A stretch of 64,000 bases of DNA from Acinetobacter gerneri DSM 14967 = CIP 107464 = MTCC 9824 (GCF_000368565.1 NZ_KB849539.1:64381-128380), one strand, 5' to 3'; shown: positions 1 through 9,931, numbered from the stretch's first letter. Notes: generated by a model not told the origin, from the letters alone. Translations and numbers: made by a program.

Positions 1-1305
1 ATCTAGTTGATCTTCTCGCATGGTTTGCGCATGAATAATGACATTTCGTCGATCGGCTTGACCAAATTTATTGTTGGCTGAACTAATCGCATCCAAATAT
101 TGATCAATGGCAGCATCGCCATTGGCATGTGCCAAAATTTGCCAATGATGTTGATAAGCCAGATCAATCGCATCTTGAACAGTTTTGGTGTCAGGGTAGG
201 CTGGATAACCGCGATAATCTTTTGGCTTGCCCTCTGGTGGAATCAGATAAGGTTGGCTGAGCCAAGCCGTTTTACCTTGTGGTGAACCATCTAAACTGAT
301 TTTGACCCCACCAATTCGAAAATGGTTTTGATAATTCAACTGTGTACCATTTTTCAGCATATAGGCTTTTTCATTCATAATGTCAGGATAGACCACAACA
401 TCGATCGGCAGTTGACGAATATCAGCAAAGCTTCGCCACATTTCAGATGTACCTGCATCAGCTCGTCCTTCTTGGACAGTGGTATAGCCATTTTCCATAT
501 AGGTTTTTAATGCGGTTTTTGCCATATTTTGCATGATTTCAGGTGGAACTTTACTAAAGGCAAATCCCATTGCTGAAAATACGGCAGACTCTTCAAGTAC
601 ACCATCTGGCTCATTGCTATTTTTTTTACGACGAATAATGCCGCCTGAAGGATTGGCAGTATTTTTATCTATTTTTAATAATTCGAGGGCTTTGTGGTTT
701 ACGGAAGCAAGGTGCCCTGATTGATGCAAAATGATAATCGGTTGAGTCGTGGAGATTTTATCCAAATCATCGGCAGTCGGATGACGCTTTTCATTGATTT
801 GAGCATCATCGTAGCCATTTCCAATGATCCAGCCCGATGCTGCTTTGATAAATGCAGGGTTTTTTGCCTGCCAATCTTTCATTGCTTGTATCAGTGAAGC
901 GATGTCCGTCACTGTGCCATCAGGTGGTGGATAAAGATTTGCAACGGTTTGTTGTAAACCGACGCTATTTAAATGACTATGTGCATCAATAAAACCCGGG
1001 AGTAGGGTGTGATTATTTAAATTGATTATCTGCGTGTTGTTATTTTTATATTGCTCAGCCTGTTTTAGCGTTCCTGCATATTGTATGCGGCCATTGTCGA
1101 CAACCAAGGCTTGAACATACTGTGGTGACATGCCTTGCATAGTCAATATTGGACCGCCATGAATCAGTAATTTTGCATTTGAGTTTTGATGATCAGCATC
1201 TGTGAGCTTATTTGTTTGATTGGGTTGAATGCTACTACAAGCACTCAGTCCTGCTAAAAAAATAGAAAATAAAGCGAATGTCGAGCTTTGAGATATTATT
1301 TTCAT
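1..1305 (-). CDS. Amidohydrolase family 3 (YtcJ-like) lipoprotein, C-terminus cut by window edge
   Basis: A reading frame runs without a stop from an ATG at 1305 to the left edge (435 codons seen). The N-terminus is a lipoprotein signal with lipobox LSAC. After it come the amidohydrolase features: a metal-binding segment GFIDAHSHLNSVG, then GYDDAQINEKRHPTADDLD, and near the edge ILAHANGDAAID, as in the YtcJ/amidohydrolase-3 family. These are metal-dependent hydrolases of C-N bonds; the substrate cannot be told from sequence. The lipobox suggests an envelope-anchored enzyme. Family members are usually about 550-600 residues, so roughly a quarter lies outside the window. Monocistronic as far as can be seen. 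Confidence 0.85.
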   Translation of the reverse strand, partial: MKIISQSSTFALFSIFLAGLSACSSIQPNQTNKLTDADHQNSNAKLLIHGGPILTMQGMSPQYVQALVVDNGRIQYAGTLKQAEQYKNNNTQIINLNNHTLLPGFIDAHSHLNSVGLQQTVANLYPPPDGTVTDIASLIQAMKDWQAKNPAFIKAASGWIIGNGYDDAQINEKRHPTADDLDKISTTQPIIILHQSGHLASVNHKALELLKIDKNTANPSGGIIRRKKNSNEPDGVLEESAVFSAMGFAFSKVPPEIMQNMAKTALKTYMENGYTTVQEGRADAGTSEMWRSFADIRQLPIDVVVYPDIMNEKAYMLKNGTQLNYQNHFRIGGVKISLDGSPQGKTAWLSQPYLIPPEGKPKDYRGYPAYPDTKTVQDAIDLAYQHHWQILAHANGDAAIDQYLDAISSANNKFGQADRRNVIIHAQTMREDQLD

Positions 1306-1391
1306 ATACGCACCATTAGAAAATTCACTTTAAAAATACTGTTTTATTCAAACTAACAAACTGATTTAGAAATGTATAGTCTATAATTTAT

Positions 1392-2576
1392 TCAAAACTT
1401 TTCCAGCAGAGCCTCATTTGCTTTGGAAAATTTATTTCTAAAGATCAGTACCACTAATAGCGCAATAGCTAAAGTATAAAATGCGGGTCCATAGCCAATG
1501 GGTCCTGACAAAAGTCCAATGACGACAGCACCAAAGACCGCTCCGCCATAATTGAAAATATTGACTCTCGCGATAATTTCATCACGGCGATTTGGGTCTA
1601 AACGTCCAGCTGCTGAGAACGTTAAAGGAACTAATGCACCTACAGCAACACCTGCCAGTAAAAAACCGAAAATCACTGCGCCGAAACCTAAGCCTAAACC
1701 CACAACAAAACATCCGAGCGCACCGATGACAGTACAGATTCCTGCAAGCCATGCGGCACTTTTGTATTTTACTAAAGGATCAGTGATCAAACGTGTGATG
1801 AGGATACCCACTTGATAAGCAGCATAGCCTAGCGGTGCAATGCTGGCTGAAGACTTAAGGACATCTTTGAGATAAATTGAACTCCAAGTGCTGACAGCAG
1901 AGTCGACCGTAAATGCGATTAAAATGATCAAACCGTAAATAAGTAGATTTTTATGCGGTAAAGGTGTTTTGGCTGATTTTTTAAGTGCAGCTCGTTCTCG
2001 TCCTGCACTTAACCATCGATAACCAAGTTGCGCAGTAAATAACGCCAATATTGCTGCTACACACAAAGCGCCTGTTGCGCCGAGCACGGTGGATACAGCG
2101 GCAGACATAATCATGGCACCCAAAAATGCCGCTGCGGTATAACATGCAAAAAAGCCACCAAGCATACTTTTTGCGGTCTTTTGCTCCAAGATCACGGCTT
2201 GCATGTTTAAGGCTGCATCGATACAGCCTAGGCCTATACCGTAAAGTATAAAGCTGATGGTCATGAGCGTAGTCGTACTGCTTAACGCCGCAAAAATAAC
2301 ACCACAGGCTTCAAGTAAAAAACCAATAATAATGGCGAAACGAGAACCGATTTTGACGGCTAAACGGTCTGCTAAAATTGATCCTAATGCGGCTGCGATA
2401 CATACAGCTAAGATGATAATTGATAATTCGTCGTCATTTAGCGTAAAACGGCTTTTAAGCGAAGGCAGGGAGGTCATCACAGTCGCATAGCCTAAACCCT
2501 GTGTAGCGAAGCCTAAGGCGATTGTCCAGCGTGTTTTATTTTGCAGTTGTTGACTTAACTTTTCGGTTACATCCAT
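1392..2576 (-). CDS. MFS transporter
   Basis: 394 residues with about twelve hydrophobic segments, starting at MDVTEKLSQQL. The loop after helix 2 reads LADRLAVKIGSR, the usual major facilitator motif A position. The repeated small-residue helices fit a YbjJ-like MFS exporter of the inner membrane; the substrate is unknown. An upstream in-frame ATG at 2723 would add 49 polar residues and run through the rlpA terminator hairpin, so the start at 2576 is preferred. No strong Shine-Dalgarno precedes it. It lies downstream of rlpA on the same strand but is separated from it by a terminator. Confidence 0.85.
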   Translation of the reverse strand: MDVTEKLSQQLQNKTRWTIALGFATQGLGYATVMTSLPSLKSRFTLNDDELSIIILAVCIAAALGSILADRLAVKIGSRFAIIIGFLLEACGVIFAALSSTTTLMTISFILYGIGLGCIDAALNMQAVILEQKTAKSMLGGFFACYTAAAFLGAMIMSAAVSTVLGATGALCVAAILALFTAQLGYRWLSAGRERAALKKSAKTPLPHKNLLIYGLIILIAFTVDSAVSTWSSIYLKDVLKSSASIAPLGYAAYQVGILITRLITDPLVKYKSAAWLAGICTVIGALGCFVVGLGLGFGAVIFGFLLAGVAVGALVPLTFSAAGRLDPNRRDEIIARVNIFNYGGAVFGAVVIGLLSGPIGYGPAFYTLAIALLVVLIFRNKFSKANEALLEKF

Positions 2577-2710
2577 TTTAAGCGCCCGATTTGAATTTTT
2601 GTTTTTATAAAACGTCCTGTTTTCTTGATTTTTACAGTAAATAAAATCCACTGTCGATGAGTTTTTTATTATTTTTAATTTCGCATGAGATTTACATTTA
2701 AACCAAAATA

Positions 2711-2735
2711 AAAAAAGCCACAAAGTGGCTTTTTT
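2711..2735 (-). terminator. Rho-independent terminator of rlpA
   Basis: AAGCCAC/GTGGCTT stem with a short loop, flanked by A and T runs. It lies 29 bp downstream of the rlpA stop codon in the minus direction. Confidence 0.8.
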
Positions 2736-2763
2736 CCGTTAAATGCAGTTTTGTCGATAGAGA

Positions 2764-3375
2764 TTAGGAATTAGGTCCATCAACGCGCTCGATGTTCACA
2801 CGAGCCGTACCTGAGTTTGTAATACCTAGACGCTTAGCAGCACCATAAGATAAATCAAGTACACGGTTACCATGGAAAGGACCACGGTCATTTACTTTTA
2901 CAACTACGCTTTTACCGTTGTCTTTATTGGTCACACGAATGTAACAGTTTAACGGCAAGCTGCGATGAGCTGCGGTAAGTTCATTCATATCGAATGTATC
3001 GCCACTTGCAGTTCTCTTGCCATGGAATTGACGACCATACCAAGAAGCTACACCAGTTTGGCTAAACTTACGCACTGTGTTTGAAGCCACAGCGTTTAAT
3101 TTGTCAATCACAGAAGGTTCATCTTCTGGGACATTCATTTTAGCAGCGATTGTTTGGCGACGGATTTTATCACCAGAACGCTCTGTGATTGTCAAACTAT
3201 TGAGATTAGAGAAATGAGAATTATAGTTTGTTGAATCTTTGCTAAGTACACGAGCAGCAAGATTCGAATTGTCCGAGTCATTGTTTAAGTATGAAGACTG
3301 AACCAGTTCGGCTTTGGTCTGCACTGCACTTAAACCCATACTCAGGGCGATAATATATTTCAGTGAAGAATGCAT
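2764..3375 (-). CDS. rlpA: RlpA-like septal ring lytic transglycosylase
   Basis: 203 residues. A signal peptide (ends near AVQTKA) is followed by a low-complexity region and, from about residue 110, the double-psi beta-barrel domain: GVASWYGRQFHGKRTASGD, then ELTAAHRSLPL, VNDRGPFHGNRVLDLS and AAKRLGI. The Asp in VNDRGPF and the His in TAAHRSLPL match the conserved RlpA residues. RlpA proteins cleave denuded glycan strands in the periplasm or at the septum. No SPOR domain is present, so this is a short form. No lipobox Cys is seen, so it may be soluble. Same strand as mltB and rodA, 298 bp downstream of mltB. Confidence 0.88.
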   Translation of the reverse strand: MHSSLKYIIALSMGLSAVQTKAELVQSSYLNNDSDNSNLAARVLSKDSTNYNSHFSNLNSLTITERSGDKIRRQTIAAKMNVPEDEPSVIDKLNAVASNTVRKFSQTGVASWYGRQFHGKRTASGDTFDMNELTAAHRSLPLNCYIRVTNKDNGKSVVVKVNDRGPFHGNRVLDLSYGAAKRLGITNSGTARVNIERVDGPNS

Positions 3376-3659
3376 CGTTTAACTCCTATCGACCTCTTTT
3401 AAACCAGTAGAAATAGCCAAAACTACGAACTGATCTTTCAATGCAAAGGTCTGTAAATTCACTTTTGCAACCACATTTAACGAGATGGATAATATTCATG
3501 CTAACGGATGGGTGTCTAGCACTTATTGAAAAAAAATTACAAAAAGGTGAAATTTTGACATATAACTGATCAATAAATGATCAATAATGTAACAAGATAT
3601 TAAAAAAGTGTATTTTATGATCTATTTCACAAAAATAATTGTTGACTTTTATTTCTTAT

Positions 3660-3692
3660 GGAAATTGTTAGCCTTATTGGCTAACAATTTCC
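3660..3692 (-). terminator. 14-bp perfect hairpin enclosing the mltB stop codon
   Basis: GGAAATTGTTAGCC (3660-3673) pairs perfectly with 3679-3692. The 5-nt loop contains the TAA stop of mltB. No U-tract follows on the minus strand (ATAAGAAAT comes next), so it may be an mRNA 3'-end or stability hairpin instead of a classical intrinsic terminator. Confidence 0.6.
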
Positions 3693-4675
3693 ATGCCTAA
3701 TTGCCATACAGCAGTCGCGTACATACGGCTTTTATTATAGGTTGTGATGACTTGAAAATTCGGGAAAGTTATATAATAAGAAGGACCATAATCTTCCTGT
3801 AATTGAATGACATTGACCATATCTAGGTTGTCAATTTTTACAATTGGATTGAGTGGAGAAATCCCCAAATCTTTAAGCGCACCAAATGGTGTTGGCTGAG
3901 TTAAATCTTTGGCAATGACACTGTCAGGATTATTACCTGCATAACGAGCAGGGAAGGCAATCGGTTGATCTCGTTGCCAACCATTTTTAGCCAAATAGTT
4001 CGCAATTGAGCCGATCGCATCGGCAGGCGAGTTGCGAAGATCAATGTGCCCATTTCCATCAAAATCGACCGCAAGTTTTTCAATATTGCTTGGCATAAAT
4101 TGTGGGTAGCCAATCGCACCTGCATAAGAGCCAACGATACTATTGATCGGGTAGCCTTCCTTATAGGTCCAATCAATCAAAGCACCTAATTCATTTTGGA
4201 AATATTCAGCGCGGCGAGGGTAGCCAAAAGCCAATGTTGCAAGTGCATTTCGGGTATTGATATTGCCTTTGTTTGCACCATAACCTGTTTCGACACCTAA
4301 AATGCCCAAAATAGCGATTTGTGAAACGCCATATTGTTGCTCAGCACGATTGAGCACATCTTGGTATTGATTGCGAAATTGTACGCCACGATTGATGAGG
4401 CTTTGCGCGCGAAAATTCGTTTTATATTCGTACCAAGGTTTGCTTTCACCCGGACGATTCATAATATTTATAATGTTTGGTAAATTTTTGGCATCACTCA
4501 TGGCCATATCAATCTGCTGACTAGTCAATCCATAAGTCTGCATAGTCTTGATTTTAAAATTATTATAATTTGGATCATTGATAAAATCATTGGCTTGACT
4601 AAAGCTCGATAAAAAAAATGCTGAAGTCGCCAATCCGATATTTCTTAACTTATATATAACTGTATTTTTTAACAT
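3674..4675 (-). CDS. mltB: Lytic murein transglycosylase B
   Basis: 333 residues of the MltB/SltB family, which cleaves peptidoglycan between MurNAc and GlcNAc with 1,6-anhydro product formation. The catalytic Glu sits in GILGVETGYGANKG (about E129). Downstream are SYAGAIGYPQFMPSN and DFDGNGHIDL (the Ca-binding EF-like loop known in MltB). The N-terminus (LATSAFFLSSFSQAND) looks like a plain signal peptide without a lipobox Cys, unlike E. coli MltB, so it may be soluble. AGGA precedes the start. It begins 21 bp after rodA, which indicates cotranscription. The stop codon lies in a hairpin loop. Confidence 0.93.
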   Translation of the reverse strand: MLKNTVIYKLRNIGLATSAFFLSSFSQANDFINDPNYNNFKIKTMQTYGLTSQQIDMAMSDAKNLPNIINIMNRPGESKPWYEYKTNFRAQSLINRGVQFRNQYQDVLNRAEQQYGVSQIAILGILGVETGYGANKGNINTRNALATLAFGYPRRAEYFQNELGALIDWTYKEGYPINSIVGSYAGAIGYPQFMPSNIEKLAVDFDGNGHIDLRNSPADAIGSIANYLAKNGWQRDQPIAFPARYAGNNPDSVIAKDLTQPTPFGALKDLGISPLNPIVKIDNLDMVNVIQLQEDYGPSYYITFPNFQVITTYNKSRMYATAVWQLGMEIVSQ

Positions 4676-4696
4676 TGGGTAAAAAGTTCCTACTAA

Positions 4697-5839
4697 CTAG
4701 CGATGAGTATGAATCGACATGACCAAACCAAATGTTGCCATCAAAGTGATGATCGCAGTACCGCCATAACTCATAAACGGTAAAGGCACACCTACTACAG
4801 GTAAAATACCACTAACCATCCCTGCATTTACAAATACATAGACAAAAAACGACAAACCTAAAGCACCAGCGACCAAACGTCCATAATTATGGAAACTTTG
4901 TAAGCCAATTTGGAAGGTTCTGAAAATAATTGCAAAATAAATAATGACTAAGATTGAAACCCCAATCAGTCCAAATTCTTCTGAAAATGCCGCAATAATA
5001 AAGTCGGTATGACCTTCGGGCAAAAAGTGTAAATGTGATTGAGTTCCTTCGAGATAACCTTTACCTACAAAACCACCAGAACCAATGGCTGTTTTAGATT
5101 GGATAATGTTCCAACCTGTTCCTAAAGCATCTGCTTCTGGGTTGAGTAATGTTAGGACACGTTGTCGTTGATAATCATGTAGCAAAAATTCCCAAGCAAT
5201 TGGAATCACTACAGCAGCAGCAACACCCGCAGCAGCAATCATTTTCCAAGAAAGACCACTCAGGAACAGGACGAAAATACCACTAGCCAAAATGAGCACA
5301 GAAGTCCCCAAATCGGGTTGTTCTGCGATAAGTAGAAATGGTACGCCGATCAAAACCAAAGAAATGAGGGTGTTTTTAAAGCTTGGCGGTAGCGGATTGC
5401 GTGATAAAAACCATGCAATCATCATTGGCATACCAATTTTCATAAATTCACTGGGTTGAACACTCCCAAAGCCAGGGATATCAATCCAGCGCTGAGCCCC
5501 CATACGAATTTCACCGAAAACCATGACTGCAAGCAAACACACCACACCAAAGGCATAAAAATAAGGTGAAAATGCTTGATAAACTTTAGGTGGTATCTGT
5601 GCAAGGCTAAACATCACGACAAAACCAATACCAAAACTCATGGCTTGTTTTGTGACTAAGCCCACATCTTGAGCTGAAGCACTATAGAGTACTGTTAGGC
5701 CGAGCAGTGCGTTTAAAATGAGAAAAAGCGTGAGCCAAGGATCAATGTGCAATCTTTGCCACTTTGATGGTTGCATTGCGGTGCTTAATCCATCACGTGG
5801 TGCTTGGCGTAAAAATTTGTATTGTGAACTAGGTGCCAT
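4697..5839 (-). CDS. rodA: Peptidoglycan glycosyltransferase RodA (SEDS)
   Basis: 380 residues with about ten membrane helices. SEDS signatures are present: QPDLGTSVLILASG, the long loop with HDYQRQRVLTLLNPEADALGTGWNIIQSK, then LPEGHTDFIIAAFSEEFG and GVPLPFMSYGG. RodA polymerises lipid II glycan chains for side-wall growth with PBP2. The start at 5839 (MAPSSQYKFL) is chosen over an in-frame upstream codon that would add 21 residues, because family members begin with a short cytoplasmic tail. It heads the rodA-mltB cluster; no mrdA (PBP2) gene lies next to it here. Confidence 0.93.
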   Translation of the reverse strand: MAPSSQYKFLRQAPRDGLSTAMQPSKWQRLHIDPWLTLFLILNALLGLTVLYSASAQDVGLVTKQAMSFGIGFVVMFSLAQIPPKVYQAFSPYFYAFGVVCLLAVMVFGEIRMGAQRWIDIPGFGSVQPSEFMKIGMPMMIAWFLSRNPLPPSFKNTLISLVLIGVPFLLIAEQPDLGTSVLILASGIFVLFLSGLSWKMIAAAGVAAAVVIPIAWEFLLHDYQRQRVLTLLNPEADALGTGWNIIQSKTAIGSGGFVGKGYLEGTQSHLHFLPEGHTDFIIAAFSEEFGLIGVSILVIIYFAIIFRTFQIGLQSFHNYGRLVAGALGLSFFVYVFVNAGMVSGILPVVGVPLPFMSYGGTAIITLMATFGLVMSIHTHR

Positions 5840-6157
5840 GGATATATTTATATGCTTTGGGAATCGCTTTGCGAATGCTATCACAAACAGCCATGAAGAC
5901 AACGGATAACAATATTTAGCAATAAAAAATCTTGTAATTCTTTAAATAAAAGATGATGAAATACAGTTTTGAAAATTTAATTTTAGGTTGAGTGATGGTA
6001 GAAATGATTGCGCATAGTTTTAATGTGGATATTTGCGCTTATCTTGTGAAAATATCGATATTGATTTTGCATGAAAATACATGTGAATAAACTGAAAATA
6101 ATGAAAAAAAGACAAGGTTGGATTCATGTGAATTTAACAACTATATATAGTCAAACA

Positions 6158-6456
6158 ATAGAGTTCTTGCAAAAGTCATTTATTGCTCAAATTTATAATC
6201 TCATCATTTTGCTTCAAAGCGTAATAAAATTTGCAATTTAGGCAGGATGCCGTTGGTCGAACAAGGGCTACAGGGATGTACGCCCATTTGTTCGACAAAT
6301 GGTTTCCTTGCGAAATATATTTCTCATTTGTCCGAAAACAAAGTAAGAAAGATTGTCTATACAAAGCAAATTAAAGTACTCACGTCAAATGTGACCGTAT
6401 GATACTTTTACCCAAAAATCTGATCATTTTTGAATTTATGAAAGAAGTTTAATCTC
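6158..6456 (+). repeat. Dispersed intergenic repeat, copy A
   Basis: About 300 bp in the 757-bp gap between rodA and the next gene. It matches the reverse complement of 10228-10511 along its whole length by eye. The core carries GGCAGGATGCCGT, a GTCGAACAA...TTGTTCGAC-type arm and an AAAGTAAG arm that are shared with a third, shorter copy at 31459-31582. A ~62-codon open frame inside it is a shadow of the repeat and is not called as a gene. Confidence 0.75.
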
Positions 6457-6498
6457 AATCATAAATTTAACTATATAGGTAAACTTTTTCAGCTAGAT

Positions 6499-6530
6499 AA
6501 AAAATTGCCCAATAGAATGGGCAATTTTCA
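6499..6530 (-). terminator. Terminator of the 6597-7247 gene
   Basis: AAATTGCCCA/TGGGCAATTT stem with a 7-nt loop and a T-run on the minus strand, 67 bp past the stop codon. Confidence 0.75.
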
Positions 6531-6596
6531 AAATCTTCATTATTTATCCACATCAATTTGAGATGATTCAAATCAGCGGTAAATTTCACCTAATCC

Positions 6597-7247
6597 TTAG
6601 GGATAAAACAACGTGTCATGGTATTCAGCCACAGCCATTAACTCGTCTTTGGTGAAATGGGGAATCAATTTCCCTATCGCAATATGCACAGCTTTAATCA
6701 CTGCAGCAGAACCAATATCTGCGGCTTTACGCTTGATCATGCCTAAATCTAAAGTTTTATTAAAATCATTCATGAAATGACGCACTGTTGCTTCAGCAAA
6801 TTGTTTATACAATTCACTTAAAACATCACGATTGATTTCATTTCCTGCTTTAATTTCAGCAAAACAATTTTTTAGATTGGTGACTAAACTCGCATCAAGC
6901 GGTTCACCAACACGGTATTGACCTGTTGGATCCTTAAATAAGCTTTTTTCTGAAAACTCAATCGATTGGCGGACCACATCATTTGGAGCTTTGCTTAATA
7001 GCTGTTTAAGTAGAACCGCAACTGTTGATTTGATATAACCTGCAAGTTTTTCAGCTGTTTCACGTTTGTCACTTGCTGGAAAACGACGCACCAATTCAGT
7101 CAATATCGCATCAATGATTTCGTCATTGATCAATAGCGCTGTTTGATCACGTAATGGGTAAAGTGGTTCGTTAGAATTTTTTTTCTCAATACCAGTCTGA
7201 ATATTTTTGAGCAAAGCTTCAGACGGTACAAAACCAAAAAAAGGCAT
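6597..7247 (-). CDS. Conserved hypothetical protein, 216 aa
   Basis: Not recognised. A soluble, mostly alpha-helical protein without signal peptide or membrane segment. It begins MPFFGFVPSEALL, and has an acidic/basic helical middle and a C-terminal stretch AADIGSAAVIKAVHIAIGKLIPHF. GAGG lies upstream of the ATG. It is the last gene of a minus-strand run that starts with the ABC exporter, 25 bp after queF, so it is probably cotranscribed; a terminator follows. Inference: lineage-restricted protein of unknown role. Confidence 0.8.
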   Translation of the reverse strand: MPFFGFVPSEALLKNIQTGIEKKNSNEPLYPLRDQTALLINDEIIDAILTELVRRFPASDKRETAEKLAGYIKSTVAVLLKQLLSKAPNDVVRQSIEFSEKSLFKDPTGQYRVGEPLDASLVTNLKNCFAEIKAGNEINRDVLSELYKQFAEATVRHFMNDFNKTLDLGMIKRKAADIGSAAVIKAVHIAIGKLIPHFTKDELMAVAEYHDTLFYP

Positions 7248-7271
7248 GATGAAGACCTCTATTTTCCTTGT

Positions 7272-8084
7272 TTATTGCCGAGCTAACCGAATAGGCTCTG
7301 GCATCCATGATTCATCAGATACACGGCAGGGATTGATATCCAAACCACCACGACGTGTATAAGTTGCATAAACCATCAGTTTTTCAGGTTGTAAATTTTG
7401 CCAAATATCAGCAAAGATTTGTTCCACGCATTGTTCATGGAAACCATTATGCTGACGATATGAAATAATATAAGCTAAAATACTGCGATAACAAGGTTTT
7501 TTGCCTTGATAGCGTATAAATACAGTACCCCAATCAGGCTGACCTGTAACAGGGCAATTACTTCTGAGTAAATGAGAATACAATTGTACTTCAACATTTT
7601 CAGCGTGTTCATCCAAACTCAAAAGTGTTGCATCGGGATGATTTTCTAAACGAGTGGGTTCCAAATCATCTATACACAAGCCCTGAGGTTGGCTGATCGC
7701 AAGATCATCTACCTTATATAGCGTTAAACTAACATCGGCTTGAGCAGCTTTTGATAAATCTTGTTCGACAGTTTTGATAAAATCTTGCTGATTTTCGAAC
7801 TGAGTAAAATTTAAACTATTGAAATAAAGTTTAAGTGATTTTGACTCAATTAAATGTGTAGAAGATGCTGGAAGGCAAATCCGTCCAATCGCGACTTGCG
7901 GTACACCATGTTGGTTTAACCACGAAATCTCAAAAACGTGCCACCAATCCTTTCCTTTATATATACCTTTTACATTTTTGTATTTTTCACGTGCTTCACC
8001 ACGTGAAATTGGAAATAAAATATCAGGTTGATATTGAGTAGGGTAATTGGTGTCTTTGCCCAATAGAGAATGTTCAACAGCCAT
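7272..8084 (-). CDS. queF: NADPH-dependent 7-cyano-7-deazaguanine reductase QueF
   Basis: 270 residues, matching the long (E. coli-type, two T-fold) QueF. The enzyme reduces preQ0 to preQ1 in queuosine biosynthesis. The catalytic Cys is in RSNCPVTGQPDWG (about C177), with the Asp of QPDWG close behind. The QueF motif segment ESKSLKLYFNSLN (residues 80-92) is intact, as is the C-terminal RRGGLDINPCRVS. The start overlaps the stop of the upstream permease (TAATG), so the two are translationally coupled. Confidence 0.95.
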   Translation of the reverse strand: MAVEHSLLGKDTNYPTQYQPDILFPISRGEAREKYKNVKGIYKGKDWWHVFEISWLNQHGVPQVAIGRICLPASSTHLIESKSLKLYFNSLNFTQFENQQDFIKTVEQDLSKAAQADVSLTLYKVDDLAISQPQGLCIDDLEPTRLENHPDATLLSLDEHAENVEVQLYSHLLRSNCPVTGQPDWGTVFIRYQGKKPCYRSILAYIISYRQHNGFHEQCVEQIFADIWQNLQPEKLMVYATYTRRGGLDINPCRVSDESWMPEPIRLARQ

Positions 8085-8857
8085 TATTCACGCATTCCTG
8101 AACCACGAGCCAATAAATAGTATGCAATGGCATAAAGCAGGCCACAACATAAAGTAACGATGATCAAAGATAATGAAACGTTGACATCACTATGCCCCAA
8201 AATGCCATAACGGAACGCATTGACCATATAGACAATCGGGTTGATCAACGAAAGATTTTGCCAAAAAGGGCTGAGCGAGCTGATCGCATAGAATACTCCA
8301 CCAAGATAGGTAAGCGGGGTCAATACGAAGGTCGGAATAATTGAAATATCATCGAAAGATTTTGCATAGACTGCGTTGATCAAACCGCCTAATGAAAATA
8401 ATAATGATGTAATAATTACGGTATAAATAGTAATAAAAATATTGTGGATCGAAAGTTGAGTAAAGAACATACTCATCGCTGTTACGATTGTACCGACTAA
8501 AATACCTCGACAAACACCGCCAATTACATATCCCCAAATAATTAAATGTAGAGGAATTGGACTCACGATTAATTCTTCAATACTTCTTTGAAATTTGACG
8601 CTAAAAAAACTTGAAGAAACGTTGGCATAACTATTGGTAATCACAGCCATCATGATCAAACCGGGAACGATGAATTGCATATAGCTAAATCCACCCATTT
8701 GCCCAACACGTGAACCGACCAAATTACCAAAAATCACGAAGTACAAACTCATGGTGATGGCAGGTGGTAGCAAGGTTTGAGGCCAAATTCGCATAAAACG
8801 GCGAATTTCTTTACGAACCAAGGTAAATAATGCAATGCGGAGCTGAGTGAAATTCAT
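8084..8857 (-). CDS. yadH: ABC-2 type exporter permease (YadH-like)
   Basis: 257 residues with six hydrophobic segments; length and order match E. coli YadH. ABC-2 family features include the amphipathic N-terminus LVRKEIRRFMRIWPQTLLPPAIT and the conserved LTYLGGVFYAISSLSPFWQNLSLINP region. It forms the membrane part of an exporter with the ATPase encoded just upstream (4-bp ATGA overlap). The substrate is unknown. Confidence 0.9.
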   Translation of the reverse strand: MNFTQLRIALFTLVRKEIRRFMRIWPQTLLPPAITMSLYFVIFGNLVGSRVGQMGGFSYMQFIVPGLIMMAVITNSYANVSSSFFSVKFQRSIEELIVSPIPLHLIIWGYVIGGVCRGILVGTIVTAMSMFFTQLSIHNIFITIYTVIITSLLFSLGGLINAVYAKSFDDISIIPTFVLTPLTYLGGVFYAISSLSPFWQNLSLINPIVYMVNAFRYGILGHSDVNVSLSLIIVTLCCGLLYAIAYYLLARGSGMRE

Positions 8858-9789
8858 GCTTTCGCTCCTTCAAGGTTTTTTTCAACCATTTTCACAAACA
8901 ATTCTTCGAGTCGGTTGCTCTTATTACGCATACTTCGTACACGAATATTTTGAGCTTCTAAAAGTTGGAAAAGATCATTTAAGCTATGCGCTTTATCCAT
9001 CGTTACTTCTAAAGTGACTGGGTCAATTAAGTTAAATTTCACACCAATAATCTCGATATGAAGCGGCTCAATTGGTTCTGCCAAATCGAAAATGAATGAT
9101 TCTTCATTGAGTTGTCCCAAGAAAGATTTCATTGTTGTATCTTCTTTAATGGTTCCACGGTCGATGATGGCAATTTTTCGACAGAGCATTTCTGCTTCTT
9201 CGAGATAATGCGTCGTCAAAATAATCGAAGTACCTTGACCATTCATTTCAATTAAAAAATCCCACATCGAACGACGTAATTCGATGTCTACACCAGCTGT
9301 CGGTTCATCTAAAATCAACAATTTTGGTGAATGCATCATGGCACGGGCAATCATCAAGCGACGCTTCATCCCGCCTGAGAGCATACGTGCTTGAGTATTG
9401 CGTTTTTCCCATAAACCGAGTTTTTCTAAATAGTGTTCTGCACGCTTTTCTGCTTCTTTTTTTGGAATACCATAATAGCCAGCTTGAGTGACCAAAATAT
9501 CGAAAGTTTTCTCAAAATGTCCAAAGTTGAACTCTTGAGGAACGACGCCTAAACATTGTTTAGCATGAGAGGGATGAGTATCCAAGTTATGCCCAAAGAT
9601 TTCTACTGTGCCAGATGTTTTGCGTGTAAGAGAGCTAATAATACTAATAGTTGTTGATTTTCCAGCACCATTTGGTCCTAAAAGTGCATAAAACTCACCC
9701 TCAGGCACGGTCAAATCAATGCCTTTGAGAGCTTGAAATCCATTACTATATGTCTTGGATAAATCTCTTAACGTCAATGCATCGGTCAT
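8854..9789 (-). CDS. yadG: ABC transporter ATP-binding protein (YadG-like)
   Basis: 311 residues. Walker A is GPNGAGKSTT (about residues 38-47), the signature is MLSGGMKRRL, and Walker B is LLILDEPTAGVD followed by the switch His in LTTHYLEEAE. The C-terminal ~80 residues form the extra domain typical of drug/polysaccharide ABC-2 ATPases. First gene of a tight unit with the permease and queF. A short gap separates it from the divergent tRNA-Arg gene. Confidence 0.93.
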   Translation of the reverse strand: MTDALTLRDLSKTYSNGFQALKGIDLTVPEGEFYALLGPNGAGKSTTISIISSLTRKTSGTVEIFGHNLDTHPSHAKQCLGVVPQEFNFGHFEKTFDILVTQAGYYGIPKKEAEKRAEHYLEKLGLWEKRNTQARMLSGGMKRRLMIARAMMHSPKLLILDEPTAGVDIELRRSMWDFLIEMNGQGTSIILTTHYLEEAEMLCRKIAIIDRGTIKEDTTMKSFLGQLNEESFIFDLAEPIEPLHIEIIGVKFNLIDPVTLEVTMDKAHSLNDLFQLLEAQNIRVRSMRNKSNRLEELFVKMVEKNLEGAKA

Positions 9790-9931
9790 GAAATTCTCAC
9801 ATGGTTAGTCGAGCGCCTATTGTGAGCGATATCAGGTCAGAAACCAAGTCCATCCATGCAATAATGCGTTGCAGTATTAGAACATTGTACAAAGCATAAG
9901 CAGCAATTTCATATAAGCGCTTGGATAGGCT

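Noticed and set aside
6176..6364. 62-codon minus-strand frame
   Set aside because: Lies within repeat copy A; a similar frame in copy B (10338-10526) does not keep the same protein, so it is repeat sequence and not a gene.
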